From Bradyrhizobium manausense (GTDB lineage Bacteria; Pseudomonadota; Alphaproteobacteria; Rhizobiales; Xanthobacteraceae): DNA of 64,000 nt. Position numbers and translations under genes: made by a program. This document shows, piece after piece, positions 36,237 through 44,207 of the stretch. The DNA lies in NCBI RefSeq assembly GCF_018129685.1, contig NZ_JAFCLG010000006.1:269236-333235 (forward strand), read 5' to 3'. Each line of letters begins with the position of its first letter. Position 1 is the stretch's first letter. The notes under the pieces were generated by a model. The model saw only the letters and a list, made by a program, of their open reading frames with translations. It was not told the origin of the DNA and searched no databases.

Positions 36237-36395
36237 CTTGCACCTTTTCGATAGGGGATTTTCGCAGCTGTCTGGACCAAAGAAAAGCCCCCAGATGCCT
36301 CGCATCAAACACAGACTTAACCGCTGGCAGCGTGGCAACATATTGCGGTCAAGACTGCTGCCGGCGCTCTGCTGCAAGCGCCGGCAGACATGCCG

Positions 36396-36725
36396 CTAAA
36401 GGAAGGTAAATTCGATCACGTCCCCTTCGGCGCTTAAGGCGATGCTGATGCAAGCCTCGCCATGCAAGTATCCCATGCACAGCAGTAAGCCACCGAATTC
36501 GGTCCAGCGAGTGATGATTCCGTTGCGCTGGATTGCGGCGGCGCGGTCTCGATCGGCGCCAACCACGAGTACACTGAACGGGTGATCAACATTTCCCCGC
36601 CATAAAATGCGATCTAGCGGCTGCGAGAAATCGATCGCAGTGCCGGTCACCAACAAGATGATCTGATTGATGAACAAGGTCTCGACAACGGGATCAAGCG
36701 ACATCAAGCGCAAAAAATATTCCAT
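36396..36725 (-). CDS. hypothetical element-borne protein, 109 residues
   Basis: The ATG at 36725 is preceded by GGAGGT at good spacing. The frame continues further upstream, but without coding character. The product starts MEYFLRLMSLDPVVETLFIN and has a hydrophobic stretch (FINQIILLVTGTAI), then HPFSVLVVGADRDRAAAIQRNG and FGGLLLCMGYLHGEACISIAL. No family recognised. About 105 bp upstream lies a pair of the shared element motif in opposite orientations, so it is probably regulated with the transfer genes. Confidence 0.55.
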   Translation of the reverse strand: MEYFLRLMSLDPVVETLFINQIILLVTGTAIDFSQPLDRILWRGNVDHPFSVLVVGADRDRAAAIQRNGIITRWTEFGGLLLCMGYLHGEACISIALSAEGDVIEFTFL

Positions 36726-36827
36726 AGTGACCTCCGGATGCCGCTTTCTGCTACGCGCTGAGAACATCTTGTTCTCATCTCCCACGCGCCAACGGCACGC
36801 GCAGATCATGGGCCACGAAGATGCGCT

Positions 36828-36846
36828 CCACTTTGGATGCCAAAAA
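36828..36846 (+). promoter_or_regulatory. shared element motif, site 1a
   Basis: CCACTTTGGATGCCAAAAA, with inner dyad TTTGG-atg-CCAAA. It lies 103 bp upstream of the start of the minus-strand gene at 36396-36725 and matches sites near 43.2, 46.6 and 50.1 kb. Confidence 0.6.
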
Positions 36847-36862
36847 GGAATGCAAGTCGCCG

Positions 36863-36880
36863 CTTCGGCTTCCAAGTGAG
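36863..36880 (-). promoter_or_regulatory. shared element motif, site 1b (inverted, degenerate)
   Basis: On the minus strand it reads CTCACTTGGAAGCCGAAG, a one-base-shorter variant of site 1a in the opposite direction, 16 bp away. Confidence 0.4.
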
Positions 36881-36984
36881 GGGAATTCATCATTAGGAGT
36901 TAGTACCAATCACACGACCGCTGACGAGCCGGAAAGACGCCCGAGCGGACCGGACTTCGGGTGCGTCACGGGCCATTTCTCGAT

Positions 36985-37230
36985 CTACATTGTCGCGGCG
37001 AGCTGATCAGCGGTCACTCGCATGCAATCTTCGAAGCCGCCCCGCGTGATTACGGTGCTGTATGTTCCTGGCGCCCTATTCTTGGCGAGCAATTCAACGC
37101 GAATCAGCGATCCTCTTCTAAACCATCTAGCTCGAGCTGAGTTAGTGCCGATGCTTCCTTCTAGATGCCGGCATGAGCAAACGCGGACGCGTATGCGATA
37201 GGTCGCAACGAGGCCGCGCGGCGGCAGCAC
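36985..37230 (-). CDS. possible small protein, 81 residues
   Basis: A low-confidence frame from a GTG at 37230: LPPRGLVATYRIRVRVCSCR, later RRGSLIRVELLAKNRAPGTYSTVITRGGFEDCMRVTADQLAATM. The alternation of charged and hydrophobic residues looks protein-like, but the ribosome site is poor. The remaining sequence from 36881 to 37594 shows no other convincing gene. Confidence 0.3.
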   Translation of the reverse strand: MLPPRGLVATYRIRVRVCSCRHLEGSIGTNSARARWFRRGSLIRVELLAKNRAPGTYSTVITRGGFEDCMRVTADQLAATM

Positions 37231-37594
37231 TTTTGGTGAAGCCCGCTCGCGCTCAGGAATGCAACGCCGACCCGGCATGATTGGCTAGTTCGTCAAGCGA
37301 ATGGTTTCCCCACGCGTCCTTACTCGTTTGAGGACCATCGGTCTTCGGTGCTCGGCCTCTGAGGATGGACGGTATCGCCGGGAGATAAAGGGCGTAGGGC
37401 CCCGATCGCTTCCCGCAACGGCTAGTCAGGTCATTTTCCCCGCCGCCATGCGGCTCCTCGCGCAAGTCAAAATAACCCTCCGTCGCCGTCCTCCGCTGCG
37501 CTTCGTCCTCCGGTGCAGGTCGATCGCCTCCCGGCGCAAGCGCCGCCATCGAGGCCGCAATCACGCGAGCCCGACGGCAAACGGAGAGACGATC

Positions 37595-38302
37595 ATGTCG
37601 ACCAACCGGACGCACCGGCCTGAATCAACCAGTCGCGGCAGCGCTGCCTCATTCAGCGAGGAGCTTAGTACAAACCCGCACATGGACGTCTACCAGCGCG
37701 TCACCGATAAAATCATCCGCGAGCTCGAGAAAGGAACGCGCAGCTGGATCAAGCCTTGGACTTCATCTCCGGGTCAGGCTGCGCCAGGCCGACCCCTGCG
37801 CCACGATGGAATACCATATCGAGGCATCAATGTTCTTATCCTATGGTCTGAAGCAATGGAGCGCGGCTTTGCGTCCACGACTTGGATGACTTATCGTCAG
37901 GCCAAGGCGCTGGGCTCTCAAGTCCGCAAAGGGGAGCATGGCGCCACAATTGTCTACGCCAAGTCGATCGAATTGGCCGAAGACGATCCTTCAGCAAACG
38001 AAGAAACCGTCCGCCGTATCCCGCTGCTGCGTGCTTACACGGTGTTCAACGTTGAGCAAATTGAAGGCCTTCCCACTCCGACCGAGCGAGCCCAGACCAT
38101 CGAGCCAATCTCCTCGAGGATCGACAGTGTCGATACCTTTATCGCCGCGACCACCGCCAAGATTGTCCACCGGGGAAATCGAGCCTGCTATCTTCCCTCG
38201 GCGGACCATATCGAAATGCCGCCCTATCGTCAGTTTATCGATACGCCAACTTCAAGCGCAGCCCAAGGTTATTATGCGACCCTGCTTCATGAACTCATCC
38301 AT
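37595..38302 (+). pseudogene. ardC: antirestriction protein ArdC, 5-prime part (interrupted)
   Basis: 236 residues up to the break. The ArdC N-terminal ssDNA-binding domain is intact: HMDVYQRVTDKIIRELEKGTRSWIKPW, YRGINVLILWSEAMERGFASTTWMTYRQAKALGSQVRKGEHGATIVY and AYTVFNVEQIEG. The zincin part starts and reaches the HELIH motif (residues 232-236), where a RIT element is inserted. As it stands the frame runs 27 residues into the inserted repeat and stops at 38383. ArdC protects incoming DNA from restriction during conjugation. GGAGAG precedes the ATG at 37595. Confidence 0.85.
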
Positions 38303-38385
38303 TATGCCGCCTTCCGGATTATGCCGCGCCGATGTGCCTTCCCGTGGACTGGTGAGCAGCATCGGCGCGGCATGTCGGCATAATC
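38300..38385. repeat. left terminal inverted repeat of the RIT element
   Basis: 86 bp beginning CATTATGCCGCCTTCCGG and ending GTCGGCATAATC. Its reverse complement matches 41875-41960 with a single mismatch. It holds TTATGCCG twice and the inverse CGGCATAA once, likely recombinase-binding units. Confidence 0.9.
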
Positions 38386-39379
38386 AGAGCGCCTCAAGGA
38401 AGGCGAGCAGCTTGTCGTCGGGGCGGTAACGGCCAAGCGGCGCTTTGACCGGCTGTGTTCGCGCCATTGCCTTTTCCTTCAGCTGGATGTCGGCGTGGAT
38501 GTACATCTGCGTGGTCTCGACCGATTCATGGCCAAGCCAGAGCGCGATGACGGTACGGTCGACGCCGTTCTGCAGGAGCTGCATTGCCGCGCTGTGGCGA
38601 AGCACGTGCGGCGTGACGCGCTTCTTCTTGAGTGACGGGCATTTCCCGGCCGCCACGATCACGTGCGTGCGCACGATCTGCTCGACGGCGTCACGGCTCA
38701 GCCGCTGATTGCGATTGCTAACGAAGACCGGATCGGTCACCGCGCCGCTGCGCTCGGCGAGCCATTCGCGGAGCACCTTGGCGCTGTCCTTGCGGATCGG
38801 TGTTGCCCGCTCCTTGCGCCCTTTGCCCATGCACCTGACGTGCGCGCTCGTGCCGAGCACGATATCGCCGCACGACAGGCTGATCAGCTCCGAGACGCGT
38901 AATCCGGTCTGTAGCGCGAGCGCCAGCAGCGCCCGATCGCGACGGCCGTGCCACGTCGAGAGATCCGGTGCTTGGATTAAGGCCTCGATCTCGGCGCGCG
39001 TCAGATAGTCGATCGCGCGTTTCTCGTGGCGCTTAGCGGGCATGGCCAGGACGCGCTGGCAGTGGTGCAGGAGCTGCGGCTCGTTCACAGCCACATACTT
39101 GAAGAACGAACGGATCGCCGACAAACGGGTATTCCGGCTGCGAGCACTGTTGCCGCGCGCGCTCTCGATGTCAGCCAGGAACAGGCCGATCAGGTCGGCG
39201 TCGATGTCGACCACCTGCAGCTCCGTCGGCGGCCGTCGAAGCTGATCGGCCGCGTATTTGAGCAGCAGCCGGAACGTGTCACGGTAGCTCAAGACCGTGT
39301 TCGGGCTTGCCTTCAACTGAGTTCCGAGGCGCTCGGTGAAGAAGCGTTGCAGATAGGTGGGAAGCGGATGCGTCTTCAT
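38384..39379 (-). CDS. RIT element tyrosine recombinase, third gene
   Basis: 331 residues. A SAM-like N-terminal DNA-binding domain (about 1-105) precedes a catalytic domain with ALQTGLRVSELISLSCGDI (first Arg), TPHVLRHSAAMQLLQNG (His-x-x-Arg), ALWLGHESVETTQMYIHAD (His and nucleophile Tyr). All active-site residues are present. Its start overlaps the stop of the second recombinase (ATGA), and its stop lies at the inner edge of the left inverted repeat. Confidence 0.9.
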   Translation of the reverse strand: MKTHPLPTYLQRFFTERLGTQLKASPNTVLSYRDTFRLLLKYAADQLRRPPTELQVVDIDADLIGLFLADIESARGNSARSRNTRLSAIRSFFKYVAVNEPQLLHHCQRVLAMPAKRHEKRAIDYLTRAEIEALIQAPDLSTWHGRRDRALLALALQTGLRVSELISLSCGDIVLGTSAHVRCMGKGRKERATPIRKDSAKVLREWLAERSGAVTDPVFVSNRNQRLSRDAVEQIVRTHVIVAAGKCPSLKKKRVTPHVLRHSAAMQLLQNGVDRTVIALWLGHESVETTQMYIHADIQLKEKAMARTQPVKAPLGRYRPDDKLLAFLEAL

Positions 39380-40338
39380 CGTGCACCGCCTTTCCTCGGA
39401 GCATTCTCGGCGAGGGAGCGCTCCGCCCGCTTCGAGGCGAGCTGCAGCAACTCCGGTACTGCCTCAATGTACCAGTACGTGTGATCTGGCTTCACATGGC
39501 CGAGATAGGTGCTGAGCCTGAACATCTCCCGATCCGGGTCGAGCCCCTTGCGGTACCAGCCCATGATGGTACGGACGGCGAACGTGTGACGCAGATCGTG
39601 GATGCGCGGTCCACGCCCGTGCTTGCAGAAGCGCTGTGCCTCGCGCAGTCCCATGTCCTGGGAGACGATCGCGAAGTTGTAGCGTGCGCTGCAGTCGGTC
39701 GGCCGCCGGCCATCGTCGTTGCAGAAGAACGCCCCCGTTCTGACCCCGAGAAGTCGAATGCATTCGGCGCGGTAGGCCGCAAGACGGTTGACAGTGCTTG
39801 GCGCGATCGGCACGAAGCGGGCCTTGCCGTTCTTGCCACGCTTCACCGTGATCACGCCGGCGTCGAGATCGACATCGTCGTCGTCGAGTTTCAAGGCTTC
39901 GTTGATGCGCAACCCGGTGACGGCGATGAGCCCGAATAGGGTCGAGAAGCTCCAGCCTCGCAGGCCATAGTGCGACCGCAGCTTGGCGGCGCGTGCAACC
40001 ACTGTCGCAACCTCTTTGTCGGAGTAGATGTAGGGCCGTGGCCGTTGCCATTTGACCGGGATAAGTCCGGGCGGCGGCACCTCGGTTCGTTCGTCATGTC
40101 CTTTCAGCCATCTGGCAAAGCCACGCACCATGCCCAGCCGATGTGCCCACGTGTTGTTGTTGGCCGTGCCGAACGCGGCCTTCCAACGCAGGAACAGATC
40201 GACCGTGATGTGATCGACGGCCTCGCGATCGGCGAAGGCGGCGAACACGCGCAAGACGCGTTCTTCGAAGGTCATGTCGAAGCCAAGACTGCGCCGGACG
40301 GCGAGGTAGTCCGCGAGTTGCTGCGAGAGCGTCGTCAT
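39376..40338 (-). CDS. RIT element tyrosine recombinase, second gene
   Basis: 320 residues. Catalytic landmarks: LIAVTGLRINEALKLDDDDVDL, VKRGKNGKARFVPI, RIHDLRHTFAVRTIMGWYRKG and STYLGHVKPDHTYWYIEAVPEL. The nucleophile Tyr lies in HTYWYIEA. Translationally coupled at both ends by four-base overlaps, so the three recombinases are made together, as expected if they act as one complex. Confidence 0.9.
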   Translation of the reverse strand: MTTLSQQLADYLAVRRSLGFDMTFEERVLRVFAAFADREAVDHITVDLFLRWKAAFGTANNNTWAHRLGMVRGFARWLKGHDERTEVPPPGLIPVKWQRPRPYIYSDKEVATVVARAAKLRSHYGLRGWSFSTLFGLIAVTGLRINEALKLDDDDVDLDAGVITVKRGKNGKARFVPIAPSTVNRLAAYRAECIRLLGVRTGAFFCNDDGRRPTDCSARYNFAIVSQDMGLREAQRFCKHGRGPRIHDLRHTFAVRTIMGWYRKGLDPDREMFRLSTYLGHVKPDHTYWYIEAVPELLQLASKRAERSLAENAPRKGGAR

Positions 40339-41585
40339 GCCCGACCTCCCTCGACCGGCCAGGCGCGCGCGATCGAGCGCAGCCCCTCAATATCGTGCTT
40401 GGCGTAAATGGCCGTCGATGCACGCGAGCGATGCCGCAACACGTCGCCGATCTCGTCGAGCGAGGCACCCTTGCGTAGCATGTCAGTCGCCAGGCTGTGG
40501 CGCAGCAAATGCGAGCCAATGTACTTCTGCGGCGGCCGCAGCCCGGTCTCCTTGAATGCCGCGCGCAGCACCGTATTCAGGATCTGCGCATCGAGGAACG
40601 GCCGATGCGGCACCTTGTGAGAGACGAACAAGGTGCGCGACGATCCACGCCGACCATTCCGGACGTAATCGACGATGGCCTTGCCGGCGTCCTCGGGCAG
40701 CGGCATGCGGTCGTGCCGCTTGCCCTTGCCCCGGATCAGGATCGTGCCGGCCCGCCAGTCGATATCGTCGAGTTGGATTGAGATAACCTCCGGCGCGCGC
40801 AGGCCGAGGCGAGCCAGAATCATCAACATCGCGTAGTTGCGCCGACCGATGGCGTCCGGCGCCCAGACTGCATCGATCAGCCGCTCAATCTCTTCCGGCT
40901 TCAATGATCGCGGCAGGTGCGACGCGCGTCCTGTCGCTACGCGCGGAAGGCTGCTCGCCAGATCGCGCTTCGTTTTCCCACTCCAGAACAGGAAGCGGAA
41001 CAGGCTGCGCAAGTGCGTCGGCGGAGTCTTGTCCCGGTACGATATCTTCCGGCCCATGACATCGCACAGGAACTTCACGATGTCAGCCGGCGTGATGTCG
41101 TTGAGGTTGCCGAGCTTCTCGCCGAAGCGGAACGTCATGAAGCGATCGAGGAACCGCACGCAGTGGTAGATCGTCGCCTCGGTCAGCCCTCGCTGCTCGC
41201 GAAGATAGACCTCGTACTCTGCTTGCAGGCGTTCGAGCGCCGTCGGCACCTTCTTCGTCGGCTTAGGTCGCTCGGCAACACCGGCCTCGACCAAAGCATC
41301 TATGAAGCGTTCCACGCAGTATATCTTCTTATTGTATTCGTTTGGGTATTTCCCTTTGAGTGCTACAGCGCGAACCTTCGACAGCATCTGGCCGACAAGC
41401 TGGCCATGGCCGAGACCTCGGCGGGCGACCTCCTGGCAGAACAGAGCCATTGCTCCAGCGTAGGTTCGCATCGTCGCAGGCGCATAGCCTTGATCGGCGA
41501 GTTTCTGCAGGAACGGCGTGCAGTAGGGCCGCAGCCAATCTGGCGAGACGTCGGCTGCTGTAGGTTTCTTAACTGTCCAGGGCAT
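40335..41585 (-). CDS. RIT element tyrosine recombinase, first gene
   Basis: 416 residues from the ATG at 41585, which has GGAAGGAAG in front; an upstream GTG would add 13 residues. This is the long first member of the trio, with an extended N-terminal region (about 1-215) before the catalytic domain: ILARLGLRAPEVISIQLDDID, IRGKGKRHDRMPLP, IGSHLLRHSLATDMLRKG, VLRHRSRASTAIYAKHDI. The Arg, HxxR, His and Tyr residues are all there. It is first in the operon, with about 290 bp of leader to the right inverted repeat. Confidence 0.9.
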   Translation of the reverse strand: MPWTVKKPTAADVSPDWLRPYCTPFLQKLADQGYAPATMRTYAGAMALFCQEVARRGLGHGQLVGQMLSKVRAVALKGKYPNEYNKKIYCVERFIDALVEAGVAERPKPTKKVPTALERLQAEYEVYLREQRGLTEATIYHCVRFLDRFMTFRFGEKLGNLNDITPADIVKFLCDVMGRKISYRDKTPPTHLRSLFRFLFWSGKTKRDLASSLPRVATGRASHLPRSLKPEEIERLIDAVWAPDAIGRRNYAMLMILARLGLRAPEVISIQLDDIDWRAGTILIRGKGKRHDRMPLPEDAGKAIVDYVRNGRRGSSRTLFVSHKVPHRPFLDAQILNTVLRAAFKETGLRPPQKYIGSHLLRHSLATDMLRKGASLDEIGDVLRHRSRASTAIYAKHDIEGLRSIARAWPVEGGRA

Positions 41586-41874
41586 GGTGCTTCCTTCCGT
41601 TGATTGGAAGGAGCAAAGGCCCACGACCTGGGCAGAGCACGCGAGGCGAGCCGACGTGATTCCTGTGCAAAACTCACGACCCAGCAGCTATTTCGCAGTG
41701 CCAACCAATGGTCACCGTCCCGCCCGTTTTGCTGCTGAGGACCACATACGGAAAAGCTTCACGCGTCTCCTCGTCCATCGGAAAGAAGCTCGCGTAGTTC
41801 CTGCAACGTGATGTCCTGAGGCGTGCCCAATGTTGGCGGTGGTCGTGAACAAATGATCGGGCTGAGCACAGTCC

Positions 41875-41960
41875 GATTATGCCGACATGCGGCGCCGATG
41901 CTGCTCACCAGTCCACGGGAAGGCACATCGGCGCGGCATAATCCGGAAGGCGGCATAATG
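41875..41960. repeat. right terminal inverted repeat of the RIT element
   Basis: 86 bp beginning GATTATGCCGACATGCGG and ending AGGCGGCATAATG; an inverted copy of 38300-38385 with one mismatch (GCCGCAT against GCGGCAT when aligned in the same orientation). Confidence 0.9.
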
Positions 41961-41963
41961 AAC

Positions 41964-41985
41964 GTTATGCCGATATCGGCATAAC
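41964..41985. repeat. 22-bp perfect palindrome at the right RIT junction
   Basis: Two halves, GTTATGCCGAT and ATCGGCATAAC, form an exact dyad containing the same TTATGCCG unit as the terminal repeats. It lies between the right repeat and the resumed ardC sequence and has no counterpart at the left end. Confidence 0.85.
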
Positions 41986-41988
41986 GGC

Positions 41989-42255
41989 CATTGGACGGCG
42001 CCGACGCATCGCTGCGACCGCAATCTAGGTAAGCGCTTTGGCGATAATGCTTATGCGCGTGAAGAGCTCGCAGAGATCGGTGCGGCGTTCCTCTGTGCCG
42101 ATCTTGGCGTCGCGTTGGAACCAAGACCGGACCACGCCGCCTACCTCTCCAGTTGGTTAACCGTACTCAAATCCGACAAACGGGCGATCTTTACCGCTGC
42201 TGCACAGGCACAAGGGGCGGTCGATTGGCTTGCCGCCAAGAGCGGCTCCGGCTGA
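41989..42255 (+). pseudogene. ardC: antirestriction protein ArdC, 3-prime part
   Basis: The frame continues the broken gene: HWTAPTHRCDRNLGKRFGDNAYAREELAEIGAAFLCADLGV, then DHAAYLSSWLTVLKSDKRAIFTAAAQAQGAVDWLAAKSGSG and a stop. It carries the remaining zinc ligand region (EELAE) of the zincin domain. Joined to the 5-prime part at the shared CCATT, it restores one open frame of about 323 residues, a normal ArdC length. No start codon or ribosome site, so it is not expressed alone. Confidence 0.85.
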
Positions 42256-42488
42256 GGCGGCGACTGTCCAGCAGACGATGCTGACTGATTGTCTTCACCA
42301 CACGTCCTCGCCTGTGTTATTGTTGATCAGGTTGGGCAACATTCTTCCGAGTGTTGGGGCCAGCGCTCCAGGTCTTAACTCTGTCGAGCGGACAGCCGGC
42401 GCGCACTCGCGTCGCTATACTCTGTATCGGCTGTATCAAAACCGAGGGCGCGGGCATCCCACCGTTGGAGCCGAAAAGTCATTGCAGT

Positions 42489-42522
42489 GAGCGCCGGCGT
42501 GAATTCCGCGCCGGCGCTCTTT
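42489..42522 (-). terminator. terminator of the two-gene unit at 42.5-43.2 kb
   Basis: Near-perfect 11-bp stem, GAGCGCCGGCG on the left and CGCCGGCGCTC on the right, flanked by a T run on the plus strand. It lies six bases beyond the stop of the minus-strand gene at 42528. Confidence 0.65.
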
Positions 42523-42527
42523 ACTGG

Positions 42528-42881
42528 TTAGACGGTCAGGACGGCCACGCGCAACGTGGGCCTGGCATCAACGTAGATCCGAAGCCGATCGATGCCATCG
42601 ACGCGACCGATAAGGCTGGAAGGACGACCGTCGATGTCGATGTTGCTGAACTGAACGCGACCAGCATTCAGCTCGTCGAGGAGGGCCAGCAACGCGCTCC
42701 ATTCGACGAGATCAACATAAGCGTCAATCGGGGGATACTCGCCAACGCTGATATTGACGATGCTGCGAAAACTTTGTGGGTCAGGCAGTCCCTCCTTCGT
42801 ATGGCTCAGTACCAACAGGGCGATTCGCAACGCCAGCTCGTGACTGCCGGCAATCAGTTCGATCAAACTGTAAGGGCTCAT
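42528..42881 (-). CDS. hypothetical element-borne protein, 117 residues
   Basis: GAGGAG precedes the ATG at 42881. The product has a helical N-terminal part (SPYSLIELIAGSHELALRIALLVLSHTKEGLPDPQSFRSI) and a second half with WSALLALLDELNAGRVQFSNIDIDGRPSSLIGRV. No family recognised. It lies 52 bp downstream of the 76-residue gene on the same strand and is followed by a terminator, so the pair forms one unit. Confidence 0.6.
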   Translation of the reverse strand: MSPYSLIELIAGSHELALRIALLVLSHTKEGLPDPQSFRSIVNISVGEYPPIDAYVDLVEWSALLALLDELNAGRVQFSNIDIDGRPSSLIGRVDGIDRLRIYVDARPTLRVAVLTV

Positions 42882-42933
42882 TTGAAACTCCTCAGTGGGA
42901 TGGGGGAAGGGTTAGGAGCGGAGGAAGGGCGGC

Positions 42934-43164
42934 CTATTCCGGCGGCCCCCTCGCTTGCGGCCCGCAAGCTCGACCGAGCAGGTGATCGATTTCCTGGCCG
43001 AGGTAGAGCTCGATTGCTTCGAGTTCTCGATCGTTGACCAGATCAAGGCCGATCGAGATTAGCGAAACCCGGTAGCTGCCATCGCGCTGCGCGCTCTTTT
43101 TGCTACCGTTCCTCCGCTCGTCTTCTTCAAGCCGGCGGCGGACTGCCCTTCTTCGATCCGACAT
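42934..43164 (-). CDS. small basic hypothetical protein, 76 residues
   Basis: GAGGAGG lies five bases before the ATG at 43164. The start is strongly basic (MSDRRRAVRRRLEEDERRNG), followed by SYRVSLISIGLDLVNDRELEAIELYLGQEIDHLLG. Small size and charge suggest a DNA-binding or accessory role, but no family is recognised. A copy of the shared element motif lies 47 bp upstream. First gene of a two-gene unit. Confidence 0.55.
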   Translation of the reverse strand: MSDRRRAVRRRLEEDERRNGSKKSAQRDGSYRVSLISIGLDLVNDRELEAIELYLGQEIDHLLGRACGPQARGPPE

Positions 43165-43210
43165 GGCAACCTCCTCGATGAGGCGCCATTGGAACGCAGA
43201 AACAACGCAT

Positions 43211-43230
43211 CCACTTTGGAAGCCAAAAAA
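43211..43230 (+). promoter_or_regulatory. shared element motif, site 2
   Basis: CCACTTTGGAAGCCAAAAAA, with inner dyad TTTGG-aag-CCAAA. It differs from site 1a at one position over 19 bases and lies 47 bp upstream of the 76-residue gene. Confidence 0.6.
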
Positions 43231-43606
43231 TGTCGTCGACTCGGGTCGAGGCTAAGTCGGTTTTAGTGCTGCTCCGCTCGCGTACCTCGGCGTCCTATTG
43301 GCCTTGTCGAATGTTTCATTCGCAACGCGTCGAGATCCGTTTCGCTTGCCAGTCTTGGCTGCTTGGCTGATCGCAACGATAAGATTTGAGAGAAATTCGA
43401 AACGCCTCGCCGTTCATACAACCGTGCCGTCAATGTCGACCTGCTCCTCTTCGCACCGCGTCGGCTTCTCCATCGTCGGTAGGCCGCTAAGCGGCTCGGC
43501 GTAGCGGCAATTACCGCGCGTCAACCACGTCACTCAAAAACCAATGTCGGACGAGGCTAGTAACTGATCGTCAAGCGGCGCAATGAGACATCGAGATGCA
43601 AGACCG
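43231..43606. other. intergenic stretch without a convincing gene
   Basis: A 68-codon plus-strand frame is present but has no ribosome site and no protein-like pattern. No repeat or RNA structure stands out. Confidence 0.4.
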
Positions 43607-44203
43607 ATGTTTCAAAAGGGCGCGGGGAAAATTACTTTGACGACCTGGTTTTACGCTGATCCACATTTTTTCCACGCGTCGCCAGACAAGGCGGACGGCA
43701 TCATTCGAATGTGCAACCGACCCTTTGCGACCGGTCGTGAGATGAACGAGGCGATGGCTGCGTCGTGGCGTAAACTTGTCAGGCCCGACGATGAAATCAT
43801 TGTGGCCGGCGACTTCGCTCATCGAGCCGATCCGCCCGCGCTTCGCAAACTGTTCGAAAGCCTACCAGGACGCAAACATCTGGTGGTCGGGAACCACGAC
43901 GATGAAGTCACAAAGGGCCTCGGATGGACATCGGTCCGTGACGTTGCATACGAGGTCATCGAAAGCACCAAGTGCGTCATCTGCCATTACCCATGGACGA
44001 CCTGGCCCAGATCTCACAAGCCGACCACGTTGATGTTGTACGGGCATCACCACGGCAAGCTCCGGGGTAACCAACAGTCGGCGGACATCGGCGTCGATGT
44101 TATGGGCATCGCCCCGGTCCGGCTCTCTGCCATCAAGGCCTATCTAGCGACATTGTCGCCGCGGGTGGATCGGGAGAGCGACGATCTTGAGAATAGGGAG
44201 TGA
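43607..44203 (+). CDS. metallophosphoesterase 1
   Basis: 198 residues from the ATG at 43607 (an ATG 24 bases earlier is also possible; neither has a strong ribosome site). Calcineurin-like motifs in order: ADPHFFH, AGDFAHRAD, VVGNHDDE, ICHYPW, YGHHHG. Size and loop spacing resemble small phosphoesterases found in phages and plasmids. Substrate unknown. Only four bases separate it from the second phosphoesterase gene, so the two are co-expressed. Confidence 0.8.
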   Translation: MFQKGAGKITLTTWFYADPHFFHASPDKADGIIRMCNRPFATGREMNEAMAASWRKLVRPDDEIIVAGDFAHRADPPALRKLFESLPGRKHLVVGNHDDEVTKGLGWTSVRDVAYEVIESTKCVICHYPWTTWPRSHKPTTLMLYGHHHGKLRGNQQSADIGVDVMGIAPVRLSAIKAYLATLSPRVDRESDDLENRE

Positions 44204-44207
44204 CGTC

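Larger units (their letters stand above)
38299..41992. mobile_element. RIT (recombinase-in-trio) element inserted in ardC
   Basis: About 3.7 kb holding three tyrosine recombinase genes that overlap by four bases each (ATGA), bounded by 86-bp inverted repeats. ardC resumes exactly on the far side: HELIH before, HWTAPTHRCDRNLGKRF after. The pentamer CCATT is present at both junctions (38299-38303 and 41988-41992) and may be the target duplication. An additional 22-bp palindrome lies only at the right end. The architecture fits published RIT elements. Confidence 0.88.

Noticed and set aside
36828..36880. Sigma54 promoter reading of the shared element motif (TTGGCATCC...)
   Set aside because: The GG is not followed by GC at the needed 10-base spacing in any of the copies.
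43298..43504. 68-codon plus-strand frame upstream of the phosphoesterases
   Set aside because: No ribosome site, Ser/Arg/Cys-rich translation without protein-like pattern.
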